This document shows positions 32,501 to 44,008 of a DNA stretch of 64,000 nt, in pieces (position 1 is the stretch's first letter; every line of letters starts with the position of its first letter). The DNA comes from Lindgomyces ingoldianus (taxonomy: Eukaryota > Ascomycota > Dothideomycetes > Pleosporales > Lindgomycetaceae): positions 980,051 through 1,044,050 of the forward strand of contig NW_022985183.1 in assembly GCF_010093535.1 (NCBI RefSeq). Direction: 5' to 3'. The notes beneath the pieces were generated by a model. It did no database searches, was not told the origin of the DNA, and worked only from the letters and a program-made list of their open reading frames with translations. Both the position numbers and the translations under genes were made by a program.

Positions 32501-35500
32501 CTAAAGTGCTTATTACTATAGATGTAAGCTTAGCCTTTTATTATTTAAACATAGTAATAATTATAAATAGCTTCTTATTATGTATCTTCTAGTTTAGCTC
32601 TAAACTAAATAGGACCTTGCTATAGAATAATACAAGGCACTAATTTCTATCTGCTTATTCCTAAAAAAGGACTCCTACTACTACCTTATTAAAAGCGTTA
32701 GTTTTAATTTTAGTTTATAACACAAAGTTAAAATAGTAAAGTGTAGGTATACTTAGTAGTGTAGACTTCAGCTTTTTAAAAGCTATATTACACTCTAAAG
32801 TTTATTTAAAAAGGGTAGTAAAGCTTTAAAGCGTAATAATTAGTTTTACTATATAAAAAATTTTTAGAATAAATTACTAATAAAATCTAGTAAAGCCTAG
32901 AAAGGATTTCACACCTATTATAGTAGTAGGCGCCTGCTAGTTGCGTAGCACCTCTACTTTCTCTAGGTTAACCTCTAGTCCTTTGTTTAAAAGTATATAG
33001 CTAAGATACCTTATTTAAGTAACATAAAATTTACTTTTTTTAATCTTTACTTATAATCTTACTTACTATAGCCTTTCTAAGACTTTTTTAATATAGAGGA
33101 TATAAGTTACCTTATCTTTAAAGTAAATAAAAATGTTATTAAGATAAGTAATATAAAAATTATTTAAATAGTTAATTAATATATTATTTATATAGCGCTA
33201 GTAAGTTGCTAGACTATTACATAATTTAAAAAGCAAAACTTTACACTTATAAGTTTTATATTATGTCTAAAAAGTAGTACACTTTTTAAAGCTTAGATCT
33301 ATTCTAATCTTATTAAAGGCTGCGTAAATATTAAACTTAGTAAAAATTACTACCTTAGTAGGTCTTAACAGGAGTTTGTCTATGCACAGTATTAGATACA
33401 CATTCTTACAGGTAAAAGTGTTAAGTTTATAGTAATTAATATAAATACATAAGTTACTATTTAGTTTCTGTACATAAAGAATAAGAGATGTAAAAGAGCT
33501 CTAACTTTACTTAATAAAGCTATATTTTAGATTATTTATAACATATTTCTTTATTACCTCTAGCTCTTTAAGGTTCTGTTTGTACAACAGACTGTAACTG
33601 TTAGGGAGAGGCTCTGTAAGGACAATCTTGTAGTTATATAGACAATGTACTAGTAGCTAGTAAGCTACTGTGTGGCTAAATACATCTTAGTACTAATAGT
33701 ATTTAGTAAGTAATTAGAGGTTTACTAATGCTTTAGTTTTATATTTAGTGTTTAACTATAAAGCTTACTTATTTTTAATTAACTGCTTAATTTTATAAAT
33801 AAAAGTTAAAAAAAACTTATTTTTTTTTATATTAAAATAAAAAGCATTTGCTAAAATTAAGGTAATAGTAGCTAAATAAACCTCCTTTAGACTTATTCTA
33901 GACTTTTTAATAGATAAGTAAAAGAATAATTTAAGTGTCTTTAGACTATAGATAATAGAAGATCTATATAATTTTAGTAGCCTTAGCAAACCCTTAATGT
34001 AGTAGATTATTAGGCTGCATAACTACTAAAATTAGTCCTTTTTTTATAGTGCGTTATGTTGTTTAATATCTAGCTCTACTTCTTTATTACGCGCAGGCTA
34101 GGTTAATTTTATAAGTAAGAGCAGCAAAAGTTTATAAGTAGGCAGATATTTACTAGGCTATATAATCTAATTCTTCTCTGTATTTAGATAGAGTTTAAAA
34201 TAATATAACTATTTAATGCTAATAATGCAATTCTAGGAGCTAAGGTTTATAATAATAAAAAAGTAGTTTTAAATGCTTTTTTTATTAATTTATATATATA
34301 GGCAGATATACTAGTAGATAAGAACTTAGATTTAATTTTAAAAGCCCTTAACTATAACTTTAAATAGTAAGTGTTAGATAGAAATATAAAAGCATTAAGA
34401 TAATAACTTAGTAGTTAGTAAGTTAATAAATAAAAAACTATAAGTGCTAGTATTAACTAAAAAATTTAAATAGACTTTAATGCTTTTTAAATATAAAATA
34501 GTAAAGACTTAGAAGTGTTTTCTTTTAAATAAGTGTAATAAATTAATGTTTAATAAATTATACTTACTTAAGCCTAAAACAAAGAGTTTCTTTAGGTGTT
34601 ACTATTTTCTATCTAAAAGGCATCTAGGTTATAATTATTTACATCTATAAACTTTTCTTTAAATTTCTATTACTCTACTTTAATCTTTTATACTTTAGAG
34701 ATAGGATAATTACTAGTAAAATATTCTAGTTTACTATAATTATAATAGCTACTAGAAGTTATTTGTTTTTTAGAGGTAGGTGTTTAGCTAGGTTGTCTGT
34801 AGGTAGCTAGGGTAGATTAGAGTACTAACAGAGGTGCAGGTTAGAGTGCACTAGAATAGTATACTCTCTTAGATGTATTACTAGAAACCTTCTAAGACTA
34901 ATCTATACTAGGTCTAATAGTAGACTGTTAGGTAAGATTAATAGTTTACTTTAAAATAGCAAAAGTATTTTTTCTTTCTATGTTATAAGCTATTAGGTAG
35001 GCTACTATAGTCTTAAAAAAGCCTTTTTAAGTGTGCTTAAAACCTAAGTTTAGTACTTTTAAGCTAGGTAGTATCTTTTTTTATAAGTAAAAGAACTATT
35101 CTGCCTTTAATATAAACTTTTTAACAGTAGCACTAATAAAGTAAGCTTTAAAGGCAGAGAACACTTTTTTTTTAACTTATTTTTAAAGTTTAAAACGCTT
35201 ATTACACCTCTGTCTTTTTATTACTAGTAATAAAGTATATTTATAAGAGCTTAATTATTTTTTTTATGTTTTTAAACTAAAAGTTGTCTAATTTAGCTAG
35301 GTATCTAGGCTCTAGGTATTCCTTCGCGATACTAGCAGTGTGTCTCTATACTAGCGCTATGCGTGCGCGCTTACTCTAATAGTAATCTACATTAATGTTA
35401 AGTCTGTCTATAATAAAGGCTTACTATTATTTAAATATAAGTTTTTTACTGTCTATAAAGTTCTTAATCTTAAGCATATATTTAGTAAAGTAGCTTTAAG

Positions 35501-36158
35501 AGAGCTTAAAAGTGCCTAAAAGGTCTCTTACTATTAGTGTAGTAGAGGTAATTTAAAGTATTATTAAGAGTAATTTAGTAGTTAGTAGGGGTTAATTAAG
35601 ACTAATAGTTTTTAATTTAGTTAGCTATTTAATTTATGCTTTTAACTAAGTAACTTAGTTTTTAAGGGCTATGCTACTAAAGTTTAACTCTAAATCTAGT
35701 AGGTTTTTAGCTTTAAGTTCTATAAAAAAGGGTTTAGCTATTAAAGTTTATAGTAGTTTAGTTTTAAAAGTAGGCATCTTACCTTAGCTGCAGCTAGAAT
35801 AGGTTGCAGTCTTTATAATAAAATCTAATAGTAGTTAAGAGTTAGGCATTAGTAGTTGTCTCTAATCTTAATAAGTTATTAGTAGTCTTTAAGTTTTTAC
35901 TTTAGCGCACTCTTTATAACTTTTCTAAAGGCAATTTTAATTATAGAGGATAAGAAGTTTTAAACCTAAGGGCTTTAGTTAATAAAAAGTCTTTAGAATC
36001 TTATCTATACTAACTAAATAATTTAATGTAATAGTGTGTAAAAAATTATAACTTAAACTAAATTAAACGCTTCTTAAAACTTAAACATAGTTAAATAAAT
36101 AATTAATGTAATATTATTAATAAGGCTGTTACTAGTAAAAGTAAGTTTTCTAATATAA

Positions 36159-36448
36159 TGTAACAGCGCAGGCAAGACAATAGGTCTAAATGTGGTATAA
36201 ATCTACTTAGAGGCATATAGGAGTGCGTGGGGACTTAGAGACCTAGGAATACTAATAACACCTATAGGCCTTGTATGTAGGATATTAGAAAACTACTAAG
36301 CTAGCTACAGGGGCGAGGTGCGACTAAATACATGAGGGAATAGGGGTAACTGCAGGGGACTGGGTTGAGACATGGTCGGGGCCGATACAGGGACCCTTCG
36401 GATAGGATCCGGGCGACCCGAGATGGAACGATTCGTAGAATCGTTACA
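36159..36448 (-). repeat. Gypsy-B2 right LTR (5' LTR)
   Basis: 290 bp. The inner (left) half is mutated and the outer (right) half is intact (tcggataggatccgggcgac). Confidence 0.9.
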
Positions 36449-36453
36449 AAGTC

Positions 36454-37200
36454 TGTCTACATAAGTACTTATTAGCAAAGTTAAAGTACTAGCTAAAATC
36501 CTAAGCAATGCAAATAACAAGCTGCACATCTTAAGCCTAGATAGTAATGCGCTTGCCATAGATAGCAGCTAGCTAAGTGCCTATAAATTAATAAGTCTAA
36601 TACCTTATCTAATACTAATACATTAGCACTTACATTTTATTAAAGTTATAATAAAAGACTTAGCAGTTATTTGCAATGCACAAAGTGCCTACTTACTCTA
36701 GCAGAGAAGTTTATTATATTAACATGTACGCGTGCTAGTAGTTACTCTTTAGTAGTAGTTAACTTAGGAAGGTTTAGTAAAGGGCTAAGATTAAAGTTAT
36801 TTATGTCTTTTTAAAGTAAAACAAATTTCTCTTTATGTCTATGTTTAAGCAAATTAGTAGTGCACTCCTTATAAGTACTTTATTAATTTAATTCTATGTT
36901 AAACTACTTTTAATTACAGGTAGTGCATGTATCTAACTTAATATTAAGTAGACCCTTATAAAAGTTATTAATATAGCCCTTATTAACTTCTAGTATAGCC
37001 TAGTCTTTAAGAAATTTAACATTATTAAAATTTATAGGTACAGGCGCAGATAGAAAATTATACACACAGCACTTAGCGTCTAGGAAAATATCTACATTAA
37101 TGTCCTTATCTAAACTATTACTAAGGTTGTTGTTATTTGTACCTGCTCTCTGTAACTAAGAGGGTGTAGACTAAAACTTTCTTTATGTTAACAGTAGCTT
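36454..37200 (-). mobile_element. Helitron-like or related relic with a degraded zinc-finger segment
   Basis: On the minus strand around 36950-36860 the eroded frame reads KLDTCTTCN...FNIELN...TYKECT, a C-x2-C then about 14 residues then (Y for C)-x2-C pattern. It is followed by PLLNLPKLTTTKE and LLARVHVNI. This layout (cysteine pairs, then a leucine/proline stretch and ARVH) resembles the region upstream of the Helitron helicase in fungal Helitrons. It was interrupted by gypsy-B2. The identification rests on short motifs only. Confidence 0.35.
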
Positions 37201-38040
37201 TTAAGTACATTGCGTACTTAAACTAATTAGAGTAAATAGCATAGGTAGTATATTAAAAAGGTTGCTTAATAAGCTAAGGATTTTATATTAAAAAAATTAT
37301 TAAGGCGTCTATTATGTAGAAATGTTATAAAGAAGGGAGCTTAATAGGCTAAAGTTTATAAGAAGTAATACATGTACTAGTTCTTTATTTATAGTATAAA
37401 CATTAACTTTACTTTTTAATTAGTAACACTTTTAACATAAAGTCTTCTACCTACTATTTTTTTTAAATGTGTTATTTGCCTAGTCTAATAGCATAGAACA
37501 ATAACAACATAGGGGTACTAGAGGAGATAACAGCAGGATATAGGGTTGTAGTCTGTTATTTATAACATATGTAATATTAGTAAGAGCGCGCCTCTTAGCT
37601 AGCAGTGGAGGTATAGGGCTGCCCTAGGTAGGGCGCTTCCTTGCCTAGATTTGTGTATTGCAGGGCGCACATTAAACCTTCTATTAGAGGAACGTCCTAT
37701 CTCTCTATAGATTTATAAGGTGATGACAATTATTACAGAGTAGGAGAGGTTTATTAGTGTTAAATAGCAGAGGTACTATATTATAGGTTGTAGCAGGAGG
37801 TATTAGATAGGTATTAGACAACACGCGCAGCAAGGTTTTAGTTTTCGCGCAGGAAATAATTATCTAAGGATCTGCTGTTTTTATGCTTATGTGAGCCTAA
37901 AAAGGCTAAAAGCAGTAATTCTTAGCTGCTAAGCCCTAACTAAAGAAAACTAAAGTCTACAGAAAGGAGCGGAGCAAGCTCCGCTAATAATTATAACTAC
38001 ACTTTAAAAGTTATTATAAACTTTTAAAGGCACTTAAAAT
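37201..38040. other. Mixed-composition spacer with a palindrome
   Basis: No gene. A less mutated stretch (about 37500-37900) contains gcagtggaggtatagggctg and other GC-normal words. A palindrome agcggagcaagctccgct lies at about 37967-37984. This may be the 5' end of the hAT relic that follows. Confidence 0.35.
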
Positions 38041-39960
38041 CTAACTACTAAGTTTTAGTAAAGAGTATTTTTTTTTATATAATAAGCAGGTGCTATTAAA
38101 CTCTAAGAGCTATAAAACTGCGCAGAACCTTGCATAAAAGAAGATATACAGAATGCTATATTTAAAGCCTATCTAGATAAAGATATTATTTAAAAGGCTT
38201 TTATATAACTAATTATTTAATAGTGTTTTACTTTTTTAGTTATTAAATTATTATCTTTTTAAGCTTTTATATAAGCATTAAATTCTGTTGCTAGAGAGGC
38301 TATTCTAGTTTTACACTTTACTATTTATACAGTAATCTAAAGCTATTAGTATAAAAAGAAGCTTATTTTTTAGCGTAAGATTTAAATAGCAACTTTAACA
38401 ATTAATATTACGCTTAATTTTTAGACTTTTTTAAACTAAATTTTATTTATTATAATTACTAGACACTTTATATAAAGCTTAGATAATACTGTTACTAAAC
38501 ACTTTCTTACTTTATAACTAGTCTTAGGCTATTTTAGTAAAAAATAGTTCTCTGTACTTTGTACAGTACTTAAGGAGTATAAGATTACTAGAAATCTAGA
38601 AGCAGTTGTTAGAGATAATGCTAGTACTAATAACACTCTTTATTATATAATTAGCAAGTAGTATTCTAATAAACTTAATCTACATTAGAATCTTAAAAAT
38701 AAAAAAGTTTACTATTTTAGTTATATTATTAATCTTATTATGTAAGCATTTTTATTTTTAAGTTTATATAAAAGTTATTTTAAAAATCTTAAAGCTATAG
38801 ACTTTAAAAAGGTAAATAAATTACTCTTTAATTTTATATAATAAGATATAATTAGAGCTATTAGTCTTTTTAGTAAACTTTATAACATTATAGTCTATAT
38901 TTATAGCTTAGGGCTTTATATAAATAAGTTTATCTTGTAAGCTAGACAGATAATACCCTTAAATAATTATATAAAATAAAATAGCTAGTATTACATAATT
39001 AATATAGTAATTAAGCTTAAAATGTATGTAAATTTCTATGTTAAAAACTAACCTAATCTTAAATATAATACTTTAGAGATAAAAAATTAAAAAATGCTTT
39101 ATATAATAAAAACATTTTTACAGATTTTTAAAGATGTAATCCTTTAAAATAAAGAAGATGTAAAATGCCTTAGATAGGCTCTTTCTTCTCTATAGATCTT
39201 ACAGACTTACATAATAACTTTCCTAGCAAAATATAAGAAAAAAAATACATAATTTAATAAAAATTATGTTGTATAAGCTACCTAAGCACTTATAGCATAG
39301 TAAAAATAGTAGGACTTACTTTAAAAGCATTTTTTCTACTAAATTATAATAGTTTTACATTCTTATTATTATATAAACTAGGCTAATAAAGTAATGCTTA
39401 CCTTAAAGTTCTTTACTAAAAACTAAAAAGCATAAAAAGCTTAGCTAAAATAATTCTAGCTTAATTTTTAATCTAAACATTAAGATTTATTATTAACACC
39501 TCTCTAAAGTAAAGTGTAAAAGTAAAGAAGATAATAAGCTACTTATTATATAACAGCATAGATTATTTTTAAAGTCTAAGATTATTTAATTAAAGCTATA
39601 ACTAAATAAATTTTTAGTAATTAAGCTTTAGTAGAGAATCTAGATAAGTAAGTAGAGTATATAGAAGAGCTAGCAATAAAGAGGGTTAAAGATATGTTAA
39701 AATAGTAGTAGAATAACATATAATCATCTTAGTAGCCCTTTTTTACTTATCTTATACTTAAGATCTACTTTATACTACCTATAAGTAATAAATTAAAATG
39801 TATTTTTTTAAAGCACATTATACAATCTCTTAGACTTAAGCATTATTAAATTTTAATATTATTAAAGTAATTAAATTTTTAAATTACTAGTTAAGTTAAA
39901 AATAAGTAGACTATTTAAAGAGGTAAAAAATTTTATTTTTTATTTTATTTTTTACTTATA
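38041..39960 (+). mobile_element. hAT-family transposase relic, RIP-degraded
   Basis: On the plus strand, interrupted by many TAA/TAG codons, the words VVRDNASTNNTLYYI (about 38608-38650) and YFSYIINLIM-AFLFLSLY (about 38720-38770) appear in the right order. They correspond to the DNA-binding/RNase H-fold motifs of fungal hAT transposases (DNAS-ND and C-GH-INL--QAFLFG). Upstream there is a stretch resembling the hydrophobic start of the domain. Terminal repeats and the 8-bp target duplication were not found. Confidence 0.6.
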
Positions 39961-40825
39961 AAAAGACTGTTAATTTTAAGTAATTTATTATATAACATGC
40001 TAGCGCCTATTCTTATTATTGCTCTCTAGCTTCTTAATCTTATATAGGTAATCTATAACAATGCTGTTTACACTAGAAGACAAAGTTGCTAGGGGACCTA
40101 TACTATTGTTAGGTGTTAGACAATACTAATTAGGTTAAGAGCTATTATAGTAACTGCAACAGGCAGCTTAATCTTTAAATTTGTAATTAGCGTAAGCAGC
40201 TACCTACTTAAATAAAAGTAAAACACACTCTAAAAATAGACTATAGTAAAAATAGCTAGCACACTTTACTATGCAAGTTAGTTATTATACAACATGTAAG
40301 ATAAAAGGCACATAGTAAGGTTTTATATTAATAGTACTATAAGTCTAAATTAACACTGCATTAACATATAATAAGTAGTAGGTATTTAATTAGAAAGCAT
40401 AAAAAGTGCTGCTGTAGTATTTAACATTATTGTAGAGTGCAAAGAGAACCTATTTTTACTAGATCTAAAATTGTTAGCTTATTGTATAATAGGGGGAGTA
40501 ACTTATAGTATGCGCTACAACTCCTAGAGCTGCTTGTACGTTTAGGTTAGAGGCAGCAGGAAAAAACTAGATGCATCTTTTGCAGCTATTAGCGCTATGC
40601 TGCTTCTAGCTATTTTTATTATTCTTCTTAGCGTTCTAAATTATAATGTCTATGTTTTTATATAATAAGATAAAAAGAAGATACTTTCTGTAATGCTTAT
40701 TATATAAGGCAGAGCTTAATATACATTTCTCTCTTTGTTGTTTAGATTTTAAGCTATTAACTACTTTTATTATAAATAGAATTCTATTGTCCTAAGCTAA
40801 ATTTTTATTAAATGTTTATTGTATA
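39961..40825. other. AT-rich spacer, possible 3' part of the hAT relic
   Basis: RIP-degraded, no ORF and no assigned repeat. Confidence 0.4.
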
Positions 40826-41925
40826 ACATACTTTACAGGCGAGTTGCTTACACACCTAAGTTACTTACTTTTGCTAAGACCCTACTAAACTACTCTTTCT
40901 ACACTAATGCATTCCCTACAACACTACTTAGACGCGCTAAAAGAATGTTAGATATAGCTTACACTATAAGCTTTTAAATAAAACATAAAACTTTTAAAGA
41001 AATATACTATAGCTATATATAAAGTTTTATAAAAGATAATAAATAACTATAGCACTAAATAACTTTTACAAGCTAATTCTACAGCTAAATTATAAAGGCT
41101 AGGTAATAAAAAAAAGTAGGTAATTATTAAGACTATACTTAAGCTATATACATAAGAAATTTCCTCTTAGATAGCATTTATAGCTAATATAGCTAATTTT
41201 TTGCGCGCTAAGCATAATCTAGGCTATGTTTACATAAACTAGCCTAGTATGTTTATAAAGCATTATTTAGAGCTTAAAGTAACATTTAAGCGTAAGTATA
41301 ACTATAAAAAAGCTTTTTATAAGAGTCCTAAAGTAATTTAAAGTAGGTTTAGCCTTATAAAGAATATTAAAGCTAAGTATAGTATCTAGGATAATAACAT
41401 GTATAACTTTAGCAAAATAAAGTTTATAATTAGCTAAATATCTTTTAACTATACTTACACTTAAAACTTTACTTTAAGCTCTAAATAACACTTTATAAAT
41501 GTACTAGGCTAGTTTATGTAAACATAGCCTACATTACACTTAGCGCGCAAAGAATTAGCTATATTAGCTATAAATGCTATTTAAGTAGAAATTCCTTGCG
41601 CATATAGCTTAAGTATAGTCTTAATAATTACCTGCTTCTTTTTATTACCTAGCCTTTATAATTTAGCTGTAGAATTAGCTTGTAAAGGTTATCTAGTGCT
41701 ATAGTTATTTATTATCTTTTATAGAACTTTGTACATAGCTATAGCACATTTTTTTAAGAGTTTTATGTCTTGTTTAAAAGCTTAGAGTGTAAGCTGTATC
41801 TAACATTCTTTTAGTGCATCTAAGTAGTGTTGTAGGGAATGCATTAGTGTAGGAAGAGTAGTTTAGTAGGGTCTTAGCAAAAGTAAGCAACTTAGGTGTG
41901 TAAGCAACTTGCCTGTAAAGTACGT
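40826..41925. mobile_element. Palindromic foldback element T2 derived from the Fot1-like transposon
   Basis: 1100 bp with TA on both sides (40824-40825, 41926-41927) and TIR tips ACATACTTTAC / GTAAAGTACGT. The left arm (to about 41445) equals the transposase-N-terminal end of the copy at 62547. The right arm is its reverse complement, so the whole is a near-perfect inverted repeat with a small asymmetric centre of roughly 100 bp. No transposase core is present. A second copy with the same internal junction lies at 53967-55065. Confidence 0.8.
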
Positions 41926-41999
41926 TAACCTATTAAGAGTATAATAGCACAAAAAATTAAGTAAAAGACTAATTGTTTAGAATAGTTGCCTATTTAGCC

Positions 42000-42094
42000 T
42001 TAGCGCTGGATCGATTCATGGATCCGATCCAGATCCAGGATAGCGCCACGTGATTCCGGATAATCGATTCGGACCGATTCCCGCCAGCACTGGT
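42000..42094. repeat. Short repeat W, copy 2
   Basis: About 95 bp, ends agcgctgg and ccagcact (imperfect terminal inverted repeats), rich in gatccgatccagatcc words, unmutated amid RIP-degraded DNA. The reverse complement resembles 28737-28812. Confidence 0.6.
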
Positions 42095-42099
42095 ACATA

Positions 42100-42790
42100 G
42101 GCTTAGGTAAGTAATTACAGAAATATTTTACAACTACGCTTTAGCATTTGCAATTACTATAATCACTCTTAGGTATATAGCTTTAACCTCCTACTCTTTT
42201 GTAGAAGGTTGTAGTTATTCTTTCCTACAGGATACAGTCCTAGGTGTAGCAATATATCTAATATTGTTTGCAGTGGTGACACTCGGATGCGTCGTCACCA
42301 TAGTCGCACGATAGTCGGATGTGTCGTCACACGATGATCATGCGTCGGCACTATAGTCGTATGCATCTCAGCACAGTCTGTTGCCACGACTCACCTACTT
42401 ATTTCGCATATATATAGACTCTTGCAAAGGACTCCTCTAGCAATACAATACAATGCAGTTCCTCATGTCTCTAGTGCCTTACATAGCTTCACAAATATTC
42501 TTAACTAAAAGCGTGTAAAGACTTTTTTTTATTTATAAAAGCTTTAAAATATAACTATTAGTTATCATGCTTTTTTTTTACTTTTACTTTACTTTGTACT
42601 CTTTTCTACTTTACCTTTACTTTATAAAAATTGTATAGAGAATTGTACACTCTTTAGACACTATTATAAGCTAAAGTATTACATAACATACTTTTTTTAA
42701 AACCCTCTTTTTTTTCTCTTCTATCTCTTACTCTTTAAAAAGATTAGTTACTAGCAGAAGGCACCTAGTAATAAAATAACTTAGTTTTAG
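42100..42790 (-). mobile_element. Repeat family Y, copy Y3, inverted and interrupted by a solo LTR
   Basis: Reverse complement of Y1, matching tagaaggttgtagttattc, the taatatt region, taaaagcgtgtaaagac and the end ctagtaactaatc/aggtgccttct. It is split by the 229-bp LTR-like insertion at 42265-42493 and bordered by copia LTR C. Confidence 0.6.
42265..42493. mobile_element. Solo LTR-like insertion V
   Basis: A 229-bp GC-normal insert beginning TGTTTGCAG and ending CTTCACA with the exact duplication AATAT at 42260-42264 and 42494-42498. Contains a TATA-like catatatatagactc. The uninterrupted site is seen in Y1 (about 15555-15575). No partner element in the window. Confidence 0.75.
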
Positions 42791-42792
42791 CT

Positions 42793-43102
42793 TGTTAGAT
42801 ATGCGCACCTAATGTCAAGACAGGAGGAACGCTTGACAAAAGCTGCTACATAGTACAAGCAATAAGCTTGAACAGTATGTTGCTGCAAATTGCTGCATGT
42901 TGCAGCAAATTGCAGCATGTTGCAAGCTGGTCGCGCATAGAGCTAGTGCGCGAGGGACTCAGATCAGAAAAACAAAAGCTGAGCAACACAAGTAGAGCAG
43001 AAAAAGGATTAATAAATGAATATAATAAATCATCATCCTATACATCATATCCAAACCCATCATTCATCTCAGGAAGCCTAGAAACAGTGCTTCAATCTAA
43101 CA
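42793..43102 (+). mobile_element. Solo copia LTR C
   Basis: 310 bp, ends TGTTAGAT...ATCTAACA, exact duplication TAGCT (42788-42792, 43103-43107). Four decamer units. Opposite orientation to the LTRs of copia-1. Almost no RIP. Confidence 0.9.
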
Positions 43103-43175
43103 TAGCTATTATTTTCTTAATAAATTAATGAAATAGGTAGTATAAAAAAACGTTTTCTTTAAAACACTAATATAT

Positions 43176-44008
43176 TGTTACAATTCTTGCTTATAGGGGT
43201 TCTTTATAGAATGCCTCGAGCACGCAGGCCTGGGTTAGGTTAAGAAGAATGTTAAGGGGAACCTGTAAGGCCGGGATGGCGCTTACGTGTAAGGCCGAGA
43301 TGGTGCTTACGTGCGACGGGTATATATACTATTCTGTACGCAATAATTAACTGTTAGTTAATTATTCGCACCTTTTTGGTTGTATTGGCGTAGTGGTACA
43401 GAGCTCTGTCCTTACAGAACCTCCCTTAGGTGTACAGTTCTTAGATATGGTTCTGGGATTAAAGAAACAAAGGATGGCTAAATCGTAGTTTGCCCTTAGA
43501 CAGCAGTATAGGCGCTAGGTTAAACAGTTCTAGGAACAGAACTAGAGGTATATATAATGTAAGATATACAACTAGTATTGCAGCTTGTTAGAAAGCTAGA
43601 ATGCTACTTAGTCTATATAAAGATAAACTAAACTTTAATTACACCTTCTAAAGATTAATTAAACATAGTCTTATATACATAGCTACAGCTATTAGTCCTG
43701 TAGCTCTTAGCTCTGCCTAGCTTACAGGCGTTGCTGTTGTCCTATACAGCTGCTGTGCTTAGCCTTTGCTAAGCTCTACAACTGTGCTGCATAACTGTTA
43801 TGCTTAGCCTCGCTAAGCCTTGCAGTTATACAGGCGTTCCTACTAGACGACACATTTGTCCATGGCCTGCTCTAAAGAGTCGGGATCCCCGGGGTTTGCG
43901 GCGTCTCCCGGCTCTTCCCATTCGAGCATAAAGGGATTCTAAGCTTGCTCGTTCAGACAGTGGGGGCCACTGCTAGGACTCTGCCTGGTCCGCTCGTGGA
44001 CCGTAACA
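43176..44008 (+). mobile_element. Solo LTR-like element Z1
   Basis: 833 bp with ends TGTTACAATTC and GACCGTAACA and exact duplication TATAT (43171-43175, 44009-44013). TATA-like ggtatatatactattc at about 43319. Edges are GC-normal and the middle (about 43560-43700) is RIP-mutated. A second, inverted, diverged copy lies at 48550-49390. Confidence 0.7.

Larger units (their letters stand above)
29253..36448 (-). mobile_element. Ty3/gypsy retrotransposon gypsy-B2, full length, RIP-inactivated
   Basis: 7196 bp with two 290-bp LTRs (29253-29542 and 36159-36448) and an exact AAGTC target-site duplication (29248-29252, 36449-36453). The minus strand encodes eroded pol. At about 33400-33000 it reads TKFNIYAAFNKIRIDLSFKK, then YKCKVLLFKLCNSLATYQRY, then YLNNIFIYFKDK, a gypsy reverse transcriptase whose YLDD core has become YLNN, followed by GVKSFLGFTRF at the start of the connection domain. 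A CT-rich tract inside the left LTR (29545-29555) is the polypurine tract on the minus strand. No long ORF survives. Confidence 0.9.

Noticed and set aside
33765..33989. 74-codon minus-strand ORF in gypsy-B2
   Set aside because: A chance open stretch in RIP-degraded pol; composition is Leu/Lys/Tyr-rich as expected for AT-rich DNA.
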